Shown here: in pieces, positions 1 to 9,844 of the stretch
How positions within the stretch are numbered: position 1 is the first letter of the stretch
Layout of the letters: the number at the start of each line of letters is the position of its first letter
DNA from: Torymus aiolomorphi
Lineage: Eukaryota; Arthropoda; Insecta; Hymenoptera; Torymidae
Direction of reading: 5' to 3'
Assembly (NCBI GenBank): GCA_036365515.1
Contig: CM070876.1
Location: 43,242,195-43,306,194, forward strand
Length of the DNA stretch: 64,000 nucleotides
Translations under genes and position numbers: made by a program
The notes under the pieces: model-generated
Seen by the model: the letters and a program-made list of their open reading frames with translations, nothing else
Databases searched by the model: none
What the model was told of the DNA's origin: nothing

Positions 1-639
1 ACCTTACCGACGTTATTATTATTTGTAGTGTTTTCAATTTAGAATCAACTTTTAGAGTCAAAGGCTCTTTACTCTTGGCAGACGTATAAATAATATTTCT
101 GTCGATTTTGAGGGGACTTCTAAACATTGTCATACTGAAAGAATACTATTATGAATAATAATAAAAAATATTGCTTATTTTAAGTACCTATATTATTCAT
201 CTTTAAATGTTTTTTTTCCTTTTATTTTAAGTTTTTATATTCTTACATTAACTTTTCAAATTAATATTTTTCGCAATTAGTAAATGTTTCAATCTATCTT
301 AGTTCACAAAAACGAAAAATTATATACCCCCACACATTTTAATACGTTCTTTAATAGGATCATACGAATGTAGAAAACAATGGACGACTAAATCCGATCA
401 TTATCCAATCATTTCATTTTTTTCATTATATAGTGCAAAATGACTGACAAAATAAATTAGAATATTTATTTCTAATATTTCTTTATTTTTTAATATTAAC
501 TTTGTTTAATTAGTATATACTTATTTAGTAAGTTTTGTTTATTAAATATTGTATTAATTAGGACTTATTTGATTGAAACAAATTCGAATTAAAAACAAAA
601 TAAATACATTATACGATGCCTCTTATATATGGACGCTGC
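1..639. other. AT-rich DNA without a recognisable gene
   Basis: This leading stretch is strongly AT-rich with many homopolymer runs. I see no open reading frame of useful length, no structural RNA and no clear repeat boundary. It merges into the degenerate edge of the satellite that follows. Confidence 0.6.
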
Positions 640-3600
640 CCTTTTCGTGTTGAATACTTGCAATAATTTCTGAACTATTTTATGTTTTCTTTCAAAAAAT
701 CTTTTCAAGGTTTTTCAGGAAGAATTCGTGTAAATATCTTTTTTGCTATTGTGTTTTAAAAAATTTTATTGTAACAATCTTTTTCAAACGAATTCTAAAT
801 TATTTCTTGTATTAATTCACGTGAGTTTCCCGCAACATTTCATGAAATAATTCATGAAATTATTTTCAATAGATATTGAATTATCTTTGTGAATGATTAA
901 TTTTTATCATTCTGAAATTATTTCTGAATTATTTCGTGATATAATTCTTGACATGATTGCTGAATTGTTATGTTTTCTTTAAAAAAATCTATTAATTCAC
1001 ACGAGTTTCCCGGAAGATTTCATGAAATAATTGATGTAAGATTTTTGAATAGATATTGAATTATTTTTGTGAATGATTAATTTGTATCTTTCTGAAATTA
1101 TTTCTGAATTATTGCATGAAAGAATACTTGCAATAATTTCGAAATTATTTTATGTATTCTTTCAAAAAATCTTTTCAAAGTCCTTTCAGAATTAATTCGT
1201 GTAATTATTTTTTTTGCTATTTTGTTTTAAAAAATTTTATTCTAAAAATCTTTTTCAAAACAATTCAAAATTATTTCTTGTATTAATTCACACGAGTTTC
1301 CCAGAAGATTTCACGAAATAATTCATGTAAGATTTTTGAATAGATATTGAATTATTTTTGTGAATGATTAATTTGTATCTTTCTGAAATTATTTCTGAAT
1401 TATTGCATGAATGAATACTTGCAATAATTTCGAAATTATTTTATGTATTCTTTCAAAAAATCTTTTCAAAGTCCTTTCAGAATTAATTCGTGTAATTATT
1501 TTTTTTGCTATTTTGTTTTAAAAAATGTTATTCTAAAAATCTTTTCAAAGTCCTTTCAGAATTAATTCGTGTAATTATTTTTTTTTGCTATTTTGTTTTA
1601 AAAAATTTTATTCTAAAAATCTTTTTCAAAACAATTCAAAATTATTTCTTGTATTAATTCACACGAGTTTCCCAGAAGATTTCATCAAATAATTCATGTA
1701 AGATTTTTGAATAGATACTGAATTATTTTTGTGAATGATTAATTTGTATCTTTCTGAAATTATTTCTGAATTATTGCATGAATGAATACTTGCAATAATT
1801 TCGAAATTATTTTATGTATTCTTTCAAAAAATCTTTTCAAAGTCCTTTCAGAATTAATTCGTGTAATTATTTTTTTTGCTATTTTGTTTTAAAAAATTTT
1901 ATTCTAAAAATCTTTTCAAAGTCCTTTCAGAATTAATTCGTGTAATTATTTTTTTTTGCTATTTTGTTTTAAAAAATTTTATTCTAAAAATCTTTTTCAA
2001 AACAATTCAAAATTATTTCTTGTATTAATTCACACGAGTTTCCCAGAAGATTTCATCAAATAATTCATGTAAGATTTTTGAATAGATACTGAATTATTTT
2101 TGTGAATGATTAATTTGTATCTTTCTAAAATTATTTCTGAATTATTGCATGAAAGAATACTTGCAATAATTTCGAAATTATTTTATGTATTCTTTCAAAA
2201 AATCTTTTCAAAGTCCTTTCAGAATTAATTCGCGTAATTATTTTTTTTGCTATTTTGTTTTAAAAAATTTTATTCTAAAAATCTTTTTCAAAAGAATTCA
2301 AAATTATTTCTTGTATTAATTCACACGAGTTTCCCAGAAGATTTCATGAAATAATTCATGTAAGATTTTTGAATAGATACTGAATTATTTTTGTGAATGA
2401 TTAATTTGTATCTTTCTGAAATTATTTCTGAATTATTGCATGAATGAATACTTGCAATAATTTCGAAATTATTTTATGTATTCTTTCAAAAAATCTTTTC
2501 AAAGTCCTTTCAGAATTAATTCGTGTAATTATTTTTTTTGCTATTTTGTTTTAAAAAATGTTATTCTAAAAATCTTTTCAAAGTCCTTTCAGAATTAATT
2601 CGTGTAATTATTTTTTTTTGCTATTTTGTTTTAAAAAATTTTATTCTAAAAATCTTTTTCAAAACAATTCAAAATTATTTCTTGTATTAATTCACACGAG
2701 TTTCCCAGAAGATTTCATCAAATAATTCATGTAAGATTTTTGAATAGATACTGAATTATTTTTGTGAATGATTAATTTGTATCTTTCTGAAATTATTTCT
2801 GAATTATTGCATGAATGAATACTTGCAATAATTTCGAAATTATTTTATGTATTCTTTCAAAAAATCTTTTCAAAGTCCTTTCAGAATTAATTCGTGTAAT
2901 TATTTTTTTTGCTATTTTGTTTTAAAAAATTTTATTCTAAAAATCTTTTCAAAGTCCTTTCAGAATTAATTCGTGTAATTATTTTTTTGCTATTTTGTTT
3001 TAAAAAATTTTATTCTAAAAATCTTTTTCAAAACAATTCAAAATTATTTCTTGTATTAATTCACACGAGTTTCCCAGAAGATTTCATCAAATAATTCATG
3101 TAAGATTTTTGAATAGATACTGAATTATTTTTGTGAATGATTAATTTGTATCTTTCTAAAATTATTTCTGAATTATTGCATGAAAGAATACTTGCAATAA
3201 TTTCGAAATTATTTTATGTATTCTTTCAAAAAATCTTTTCAAAGTCCTTTCAGAATTAATTCGCGTAATTATTTTTTTTGCTATTTTGTTTTAAAAAATT
3301 TTATTCTAAAAATCTTTTTCAAAAGAATTCAAAATTATTTCTTGTATTAATTCACACGAGTTTCCCAGAAGATTTCATGAAATAATTCATGTAAGATTTT
3401 TGAATAGATATTGAATTATTTTTGTGAATGATTAATTTGTATCTTTCTGAAATTATTTCTGAATTATTGCATGAAAGAATACTTGCAATAATTTCGAAAT
3501 TATTTTATGTATTCTTTCAAAAAATCTTTTCAAAGTCCTTTCAGAATTAATTCGTGTAATTATTTTTTGGTAACACTTTTTTTATTTTTTTGGAAGATTT

Positions 3601-3740
3601 TTGAAAGTATTTTGTAAGGATTCCATATATTATTTTAAAAATTAATTTAAAATTAATTTTTTTTCCTTTTAAAATTCTTTCTAAATCATTTCAATGTATT
3701 AATTCATGAATTATTTCATGTAATTATTTCAGTTTTCTTT
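640..3740. repeat. Higher-order AT-rich satellite array (291/371/371-bp monomers)
   Basis: The landmark TATTGCATGA recurs at 1110, 1401, 1772, 2143, 2434, 2805, 3174 and 3465. The spacings are 291, 371, 371, 291, 371, 369 and 291 bp. The long monomers differ from the short one by an extra ~80-bp internal duplication starting around AAATCTTTTCAAAGTCC. Small variants also recur in phase: CTAAAATTATT replaces CTGAAATTATT at the start of each second-block short monomer, and ATGTTATTCT marks only the first long monomer. The true repeating unit is therefore about 1.03 kb (one short plus two long). Units at 640-1110 are divergent or partly deleted, and the array decays after 3570. A 61-codon frame at 2909-3094 is an accident of the repeat. 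Confidence 0.9.
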
Positions 3741-4125
3741 CATGCTGTATGGGAGGAGAACAGGAGAACATGCTGAGGTAGAGTTACCACGCACGCCCAC
3801 GTTGTCGTAGGATTGCTCGTTGTCAAAATTTTGAAACATTGGTTGGGGTCCCCCTCTACTTAGACATACTCTCCTGATAGCACACCCGCTGTGTCGCTTC
3901 GAAAATCGTCTATTGCATCCCCACCACTGTACGCGCGTCTTATACACACACATATATGCGTAACATCTGTATAAATACGACGAAAAATCCGAATTGTAAG
4001 CAGTGACGAACGGATTACTTTCCGTAAAAGAATCTGACAATACGTTTTAAATGTAAGTTTTATTTATTAATGCGAAATTAAGTTATTGTGAATTGTAAAA
4101 AATAATTGTATAATTGTTGTATTTA
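3741..4125. other. Unassigned DNA between satellite and Penelope-like motif
   Basis: A 103-codon open frame on the minus strand (3729-4040) begins inside the satellite edge and shows no recognisable domain, so I do not call it a gene. No other structure was seen. Confidence 0.4.
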
Positions 4126-4174
4126 GAACCTGAAGAGGGACGTAATAAAATGTCCGAAACGTTGTAAATAATTG
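4126..4174 (+). repeat. Penelope-like terminal (pLTR-type) motif
   Basis: The block runs from GAACCTGAAGAGGGACG to CCGAAACGTTG. It matches in layout the block at 7103-7114 plus 7876-7916 (GAACCTGATGAG, then GGCC, then GGCCGAAACGTCG), which lies just upstream of a Penelope-like coding fragment. A CTGA-AGAGG box followed by CGAAACGT-G is, in my experience, typical of the terminal repeats of Penelope-like elements. No coding sequence follows this copy, so it is a remnant. Assignment is by similarity between the two blocks and by family knowledge. Confidence 0.45.
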
Positions 4175-4750
4175 TTTTACTTATAAAAACACCCTGGTAG
4201 TACGGCCATTAGCTACAAATTCTATAACTACACCAAAAACCTACCATTGGCTACATTTAACCAAATTTATTAACAGCCTTAACAGATTCATTACTGACCA
4301 CATTTACCTGTATTACATAAAATTTTTTTTATTTAGTTATAACTAATCAAAATTCTGAATATTTCATAAAAACTTATTCTATTCTACTCACAATGTCCAG
4401 CTCTTTATATAATATATGATTAATCAATGACTGAAATATATTACACAGAAACACAAACGGTATTATGAAACAAAAAATATGCTATTTTCCTAATAAAGTC
4501 AATTGAGTTTATTGAGAACTTACAGCTTTCATAACAAACTTATTACAATCATTATCACAAACCAGTTAAATTGTCATTTTTATTATTTTTATAATATTTA
4601 GAAATGGATCCTAAATATTAACTACAAATTATTAATACTGATCCTTTAATACATAAATGACAACATAACTACTTCAATTGGCACAACGAAAACCTTTTAA
4701 ATAAACTTTTTTTAAAGAATTATGATTAAATATCTATTTAGAATGTTAAA
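4175..4750. other. AT-rich DNA, 3' flank of Harbinger-like remnant
   Basis: AT-rich sequence with no open frame of note. It probably includes the 3' end of the Harbinger-like element encoded on the minus strand. I could not define terminal inverted repeats or a target duplication. Confidence 0.35.
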
Positions 4751-5570
4751 TCAAAGATTTAAAGAAGACAACAGAAGCATTATTTTTATGTCACTGTCAC
4801 TATCTTGGTCAATTAAACATTGCATAATTAATTTTCTCTTTTTCTTGGCAGTAATTGGACTCATTTGATTAAGTCGAACAGCTATAAGTTTTCTGACAAG
4901 AGCATCTACATCGTCTAGAATCTCCGGTATCTCTGGTACTGAGCTTTCAGCATTGTTAACTGCACTAACAACATTATGAATGGTTGCTTGAATATTGTTC
5001 ATAGCTGATTCTATAGGATCAATTTTTCTTTTGTTTACTGCACTAAATGAAGCATTTGGCTGACGTTTCTTATTTTTCTCATTTGCACAGCTTTTAGAAA
5101 TAGTTGTAAGAGATCTGCAATAGAATTAGATAAAAAAATATTTTAATAGTGAAGGTTGTATGAATTTATTCAAAGAATGTATAAATAGACTTACAATCTG
5201 CCAATGTTTTGTGGTATTAAACTATTCATTTGCTCAAAATAAGGCCACTTGCGTCTTTTAGAGGCAGGAGCGCCGCTTCTATTTTCCTGTTCTTGTAGAA
5301 GCTTTTCTTTATAATATGCTGCTTGAAATTGTTTCAATTTTTTCTCACAGTCTTCAACTATAATCAGTAAAAGAAATTGTGGAATGATAATCAATGAATA
5401 AATGAGTTGTTTTATTATTATACTTTTATAATTATTAGACATTAACAATACACACCTGAATCGTTTAATATAAATGCAATATCTTCCATGGCATTTTCTC
5501 TAACTATTTTATCATGATAATCACTTAATGACTTGTCAAATAAGCAGGGTCTTTCTCTAATGGAGAATAA
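4751..5570 (-). pseudogene. MADF-BESS protein of a PIF/Harbinger-like element, 5'-truncated
   Basis: Three exons read on the minus strand. Exon 1 (about 5570-5456) holds the start of a MADF (Myb/SANT-like) domain with the pattern IRERPCLFDKSLSDYHDKI and the AMEDIA helix. A 98-bp intron (5455-5358) has a donor GTGTGT and an acceptor ATAG. Exon 2 (5357-5195) continues VEDCEKKLKQFQAAYYKE and a Lys-Arg-rich stretch. An 80-bp GTAAGT...GCAG intron (5194-5115) follows. Exon 3 (5114-4751) ends with an acidic, BESS-like helical tail. MADF-containing DNA-binding proteins are the standard second protein of Harbinger elements, where they help nuclear import and target binding of the transposase. Here the MADF start is fused directly to the truncated transposase upstream, so no independent start codon is visible. 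The splice sites preserve frame, which supports the model. Confidence 0.65.
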
Positions 5571-6309
5571 TCTATGATTACAAGGGTCTTTCTCTAATCT
5601 ATGATTACAAGCTGCTAACATTACAATACTATGAAACTTTTTGTAGTTAAAATACATTGATCCCGAATTTGGAGGTACTCTTATGTTAATATGCTTTCCG
5701 TCGATTGCACCACAGCAATTAGGAAGATTCCAATTTTGCCAAAATCCATTGGAGATATTTCTCCAAACAGGTTTACTCGGAGGTCTTAAATATATCTGAG
5801 ATAAAACTTTACATATGACACTACATGTTCCTTTTATTATGTTAGAAGCAGTTGACTCTCCAATTCTATAGTCAAGGGCAAGTTGCAAGATATCTATAAT
5901 TATATAAAACATATATTATAATTTTATTAACAATAGCAAATAAAATTAAAATAAAATACCTTAATGTAATAGCTAAGCGCTGTTCTGCAGAGATAACATT
6001 AGACCATTTTCTAAGTGGCATTAGATGTTTTTGTACTAAAGACAATAAGTAATAAAAAGTTGGTATGTCCATGCGAGTATAGCAAAAAAATACATATGCA
6101 TCACATTTTATTTCTTTGAACATCCTCATATAAAATCCATATTGTAATCTCCTTCTGTTTATAGGACGAACAATCCATTTTCTATTAATCCACCTTTCTT
6201 TCTTTTCATAAATCCAAGCATTACAAAGTTCTTCCGCTACAGCTAGTAATTCCAACAAACAGCTTACGAGTACTTTTTTGGAGACTGACATTTCTCCTTT
6301 TAAAAACAT
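5571..6309 (-). pseudogene. PIF/Harbinger transposase (HARBI1-like), truncated and frameshifted
   Basis: The first exon (6309-5960) encodes the helical N-terminal part with RKWSNVISAEQRLAITLRY. A 66-bp intron (5959-5894) has GT/AG ends. The next exon contains LALDYRIGESTASNIIKG (the HTH-like region), then CCGAIDGKHINIRVPPNSGS, which is the hallmark first-aspartate block of Harbinger DDE transposases, then KKFHSIVMLAACN. Two defects are visible. A frameshift lies just after the splice junction (near 5880-5885), and the catalytic domain stops near 5585 where the frame runs straight into the MADF gene, so the second Asp and the Glu are missing. At the junction the sequence TCTATGATTACAAGGGTCTTTC-type text is partly duplicated, suggesting a repeat-mediated deletion. 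Confidence 0.75.
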
Positions 6310-6645
6310 TCATCTACTTACTCAGATCTGCTTCTTCAAATTATGTACTATATATAAAACGTTGTAAAATAATTTCAGTAAATTTCTTAAAATTTATATA
6401 CATATTAAGATGAATTTAATGACGAGATATAAATATTTTGGAGCTTTTTTTTCTTCCTTGGTGGGTAACAGCTTCAAGCTATGTCCCAAATTTTGGAGCG
6501 TGTATTGTTGACTGTGTCATTTTATGTATAGTTGAGGTTAGATGAACTCAATGATACACACAACGAGGAACAACGTCTTGTTCCTCGCTGTTCCTTTTAT
6601 CTGTTCCTTGTAACTTTTTTCGTGTGGATACCTTTAAAGGCCCGT
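6310..6645. other. 5' flank of Harbinger-like remnant with a short palindrome
   Basis: No gene. The segment around 6555-6620 contains GAGGAACAACGTCTTGTTCCTC and TATCTGTTCCTTG-like text in miniature. It is related to the centre of the paired palindromes at 14659-15091, so a relative of that fold-back family probably sits here. Confidence 0.4.
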
Positions 6646-6974
6646 ACACAGTGGTACTGGCACTGGCTTACGGCCACGTAAAAGCTTAAAGACCCGTAAA
6701 AGCTTAAAGACACGTAAAAACTTAAAGACACGTAAAATAGTAGATTATGCACTTAGGGCTTTTACGTGGCCGTAACATACGAGCGTTATTATTTTTTTAC
6801 GCGTCTTTAAGTTTTTCCGCGTCTTTAAGCTTTTATGGGTATTTAAGCTTCTAAGTGGCCGTAACATACGAGCGATATTATATTTTTACGTGCTTTACGT
6901 TTTTACGTGTCTTTAAGCTTTTACGGGTCTTTAAGCTTTTACGTGGCCGTAAGTCAGTGCCAGTACCAATGTGT
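6646..6974. mobile_element. Small fold-back/MITE with CGTAAAAGCTTAAAGAC subrepeats
   Basis: The left end ACACAGTGGTACTGGCACTG and the right end CAGTGCCAGTACCAATGTGT are imperfect inverted copies. Inside each arm a ~17-bp unit (CGTAAAAGCTTAAAGAC and variants) is tandemly repeated. The centre carries two direct copies of a block starting GTGGCCGTAACATACGAGCG (about 6770 and 6862). There is no coding capacity. I could not identify a convincing target duplication, so the superfamily is open. Confidence 0.65.
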
Positions 6975-7114
6975 ACCAATGCTCTACCATCTACCGAGTT
7001 GCCGAAAGTTATTTTTGTAGAAATAACTGTAAGTTTGTAATAATACGTGATTTTTGTTTAACATTTGTTTGAATTTACATGTATCTTAACTTTTAGAAAT
7101 TGGAACCTGATGAG

Positions 7115-7875
7115 CCCTATTAAAAATAATCACGTGAGTACTCACGTGAGTACTCACGTGACTACTCACGTGAGAGCTCACGTGAGTTCTCACGCGAGCT
7201 CTCACGTGAGGATTTCGACCATATTCTCACGTGAGTACTCACGTGAGTACTCACGTGAGAAGTGAAAAAAATAGTTTAAAAAAAATTAGTAATCAATATT
7301 TTTTTTACTGAACTATTATATAAATATTTTAACTTTAATTTTTGCGTATACCTTTCAATCCTTAAATAGTATAGGGAGATATCAAAAGCGAGGCAAGCCT
7401 CGTAATTACAACTCTTTTAAAAGAGTCGCGATATTGACTAAGTCTTATGGCTTTATGTATTCTCGCCGGTGTTCATTTGCCTATGGAAATCGAGAAAGGG
7501 GTTGCCACCGGCGGAACTGATAGGACCCGTCTGATCTCCACGTCTAGTAACTCTTTTAACCGCCAGGCGGTAACCCCTTTCTCGATTTCCATAGGCAAAT
7601 GAACACCGGCGAGAATACATAAAGCCATAAGACTTAGTCAATACCGCGACTCTTTTAAAAGAGTTGTAATTACGAGGCTTGCCTCGCTTTTGATATCTTC
7701 CTATACTATTTAAGGATTGAAAGGTATATGCAAAAATTAAAGTTAAAATATTTATGTAATAGTTTAGTAAAAAAAACATTGATTACTAATTTTTTTTAAA
7801 CCATTTTTTTTACTTCTCACGTGAGTATTCACGTGAGTACTCACGTGAATATTCACGTGATTATTTTTAATAGGG
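7115..7875. mobile_element. Fold-back element, copy A (CCCTATT termini, CACGTG arrays)
   Basis: The ends are CCCTATTAAAAATAATCACG and its inverse, and the arms pair almost throughout: the left ~345 bp is the reverse complement of the right, leaving a ~90-bp centre near 7500-7590. Subterminal parts are arrays of CACGTG spaced every 12 bp (ACTCACGTGAGT units). The flanking dinucleotides are AG at 7113-7114 and AG at 7876-7877. Removing the element leaves GAACCTGATGAGGGCC, which matches the layout of the intact Penelope-type block at 4126-4140, so AG is a genuine 2-bp target duplication. Open frames on both strands inside are mirror images from the palindrome and are not genes. Confidence 0.85.
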
Positions 7876-8116
7876 AGGGCCTTGTAACGTACGTCGTTCT
7901 GTACGGGCCGAAACGTCGTTATTTATTTTAGTGAATAAATAAGTTGATAGTATCACCACTCGAGTCTTATTATCCAAATTAATCTATGGCTATCACTAGA
8001 GTCATTTAATCATTAAGTATGACGTTTGATTGAAAAAATTACGTCTTGGATAACAGCATCTCTTGCTGCAACTTTTCTTCTGAGTACACATCGCCGTCAC
8101 TACTTACTTATCAACA
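7876..8116 (+). repeat. Terminal block upstream of Penelope-like coding fragment
   Basis: With 7103-7114 this forms a GAACCTGATGAG...GGCCGAAACGTCG block that resembles the motif at 4126-4174. It sits directly upstream of the Penelope-like open frame, as the terminal repeat does in Penelope-like elements. Fold-back A splits it. Confidence 0.45.
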
Positions 8117-8492
8117 ATGAGTGGTACAAACACAACTGTCTCCCGGCTCATCTTGACTATGAAAAAAAGAGGAGAGTGCACCGTTTCTTCCATCTTACGC
8201 CAAATAGAAAGTCAATTTGGAGGTGACATTCGTACATTATTTTTTGATTTGTATGTTTTTCTGAAAAAATTAAGAGCCACTAGTTTACAGTGCAAATTTT
8301 TAGTCAAATGTAGAAACTATGATATAGTTCCTAAATACATTTTTAATGGATTAAAATCTTTAAACAATCTGAAATTCAAAAGTAAATTCGCAAGAAACAA
8401 AAACAATAAAATTATTTCTAGTTTTATGAGAACCATTCTTAACAATGAAATAGCTGACGCTAATGCACACAAAAGTTTTTTAATTAATTTAA
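8117..8492 (+). pseudogene. Penelope-like element, N-terminal coding fragment (part 1)
   Basis: An ATG at 8117 opens a frame of about 125 codons, rich in Lys and Asn. It has a KLRATSLQCKFLVKCRNYDI block followed by VPKY, which resembles the conserved N-terminal region (a Cys-Arg then Pro-Lys motif) that precedes the reverse transcriptase of Penelope-like elements. The frame is cut after the residues INL by the LTR of a Ty3/gypsy insertion and continues at 12661. No reverse transcriptase or GIY-YIG domain is present. The assignment rests on this weak protein resemblance plus the terminal block just upstream. Confidence 0.45.
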
Positions 8493-8688
8493 TGTTGTGG
8501 GAACGCGCCTAAAGCCTGCAGCGTGCGCAGCGCCACATGACCGGGGGAGTCAGTCAGGCTCGAGCAGCCAAGGGGGAAACACGGTTGTGGACGCGTCCTC
8601 ACAAGGTCTCCACTAATACACATTATATCGTCTATCATTTAACCCCCATCCGAATGTGTTTGACCAATATATACAACTTAACACAACA
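8493..8688 (+). repeat. 5' LTR of Ty3/gypsy element 1
   Basis: Begins TGTTGTGGGAACGCGCC and ends CACAACA. It matches 12464-12660 with a few substitutions (for example CCGGGGGAG versus CCGAGGGAG). It is followed at once by the candidate primer-binding site. Confidence 0.9.
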
Positions 8689-8855
8689 TGGTGTCAGAAG
8701 TGTGAGCATTGCTTTTCGAGGTAGGAGAGTCGTGAACTTGTCTTAAAGCTGTCCGATCGGCGGAACCTAACCTCTATAGAAAGAAGTAACACTGCGTAAG
8801 AGTGTTACATTAGAAAACTCTTTGCCAGTTTCGTAAAAGGAAAGAATTTAGCAAG

Positions 8856-9350
8856 ATGCCGGAGAGCCAGGCACCCCCAGTGACCATCGCGGCAGCTCCT
8901 ACAGTACGCACGCCCGACGAATTTGACTTCAACAAGCCAGAAGCGTGGCCGGTTTGGATTAAGCGCTTCGAACGCTACATGTCCGTGTCCAACCTCTCAA
9001 GTAAGACAGACAAAGAGAAAATTGACCTCCTGTGCTACTGTATGGGTGACAAAGCAGAGGACATATTGAAGCAAGTTTTACCCAGTTTGGATGATAATAC
9101 GACTTTTGCAACGGTGAAAGAGAAATACGACGGCTATTTCGCTCCAAAAAAGAATCAGATCTTCGAAAGATTCAAGTTTAACTCGCGAGTGCAACAATCT
9201 GACGAAAGCGTGGACGTTTTCGTGACAGTACTACACGCACTTGCTGAAACGTGCGAATACGGCACACTAAAAGACGGACTCATCAGAGATCGTTTAGTTA
9301 TCGGCGTGAAAGATGTGAAAACTTCTCAAATCCGTTTACGGGCCGGATAA
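8856..9350 (+). pseudogene. gag: gag fragment of Ty3/gypsy element 1
   Basis: An ATG at 8856 starts a 164-codon frame containing FDFNKPEAWPVWIKRFERY and LCYCMGDKAEDIL, a capsid-type pattern common in mag-like gypsy elements of invertebrates. The frame stops at 9350. What follows in another frame is the region just before the reverse transcriptase (RDLKHSLLGKPEILGF), so the zinc knuckle and the protease are missing. The simplest reading is an internal deletion near 9345 that joined capsid to the protease-RT linker. Confidence 0.75.
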
Positions 9351-9825
9351 TAAAAGACTTCTAGTTTTAGGATACTATAATGTCAATTTAATTAGAAATG
9401 ACGTAAAATTACCGTCAAAAGTGTATATCATACGTGATTTAAAACATAGCTTACTCGGTAAACCAGAGATATTGGGATTTAATTTAATTCAAGGCATCAG
9501 GAACACGACCGCTCAATCTGTACATTCTAACGTACAGATTGAAAGTGAGTTCCCTAAGCTCTTTAAAGGCATCGGACAGTTTGGTAAGGAATTAAAAATT
9601 CATTTGAAAGAGGACGCTATTCCTTTTGCGTTAAGTGTACCGCGAACTGTTGCTTTACCTTTGCTACCGAAACTAAAAAAGGAACTCGATTCGCTTCAGA
9701 AAGATGGAATAATCGTACCAGTTGACTTTCCGACAAACTGGTGTAGCCCGATAGTTGTTGTGCCGAAAACGGATGGTAAAGACATAGGCATCTGCGGCGA
9801 CTTTACGGCCCTGAATATTGTTTAA
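9351..9825 (+). pseudogene. pol: Protease-RT linker and N-terminal RT of Ty3/gypsy element 1
   Basis: The frame carries the post-protease segment and the start of the reverse transcriptase, with LKKELDSLQKDGIIVPVD and SPIVVVPKTDGKDIGICGDF. It ends with a TAA at about 9823, and the RT continues in a different frame from about 9845 (VALAQLKGAKVFSRIDAKAG). Both a stop and a frameshift therefore separate this block from the rest of pol. Confidence 0.75.
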
Positions 9826-9844
9826 ACTTTTTATATATTGTATA

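Noticed and set aside
3729..4040. 103-codon minus-strand frame
   Set aside because: Begins in or near satellite DNA, no domain, unusual composition; not supported.
7065..7779. Open frames inside fold-back A, repeated in fold-back B
   Set aside because: The same peptide appears on opposite strands of each palindrome and starts in non-coding arms; it is a by-product of arm identity.
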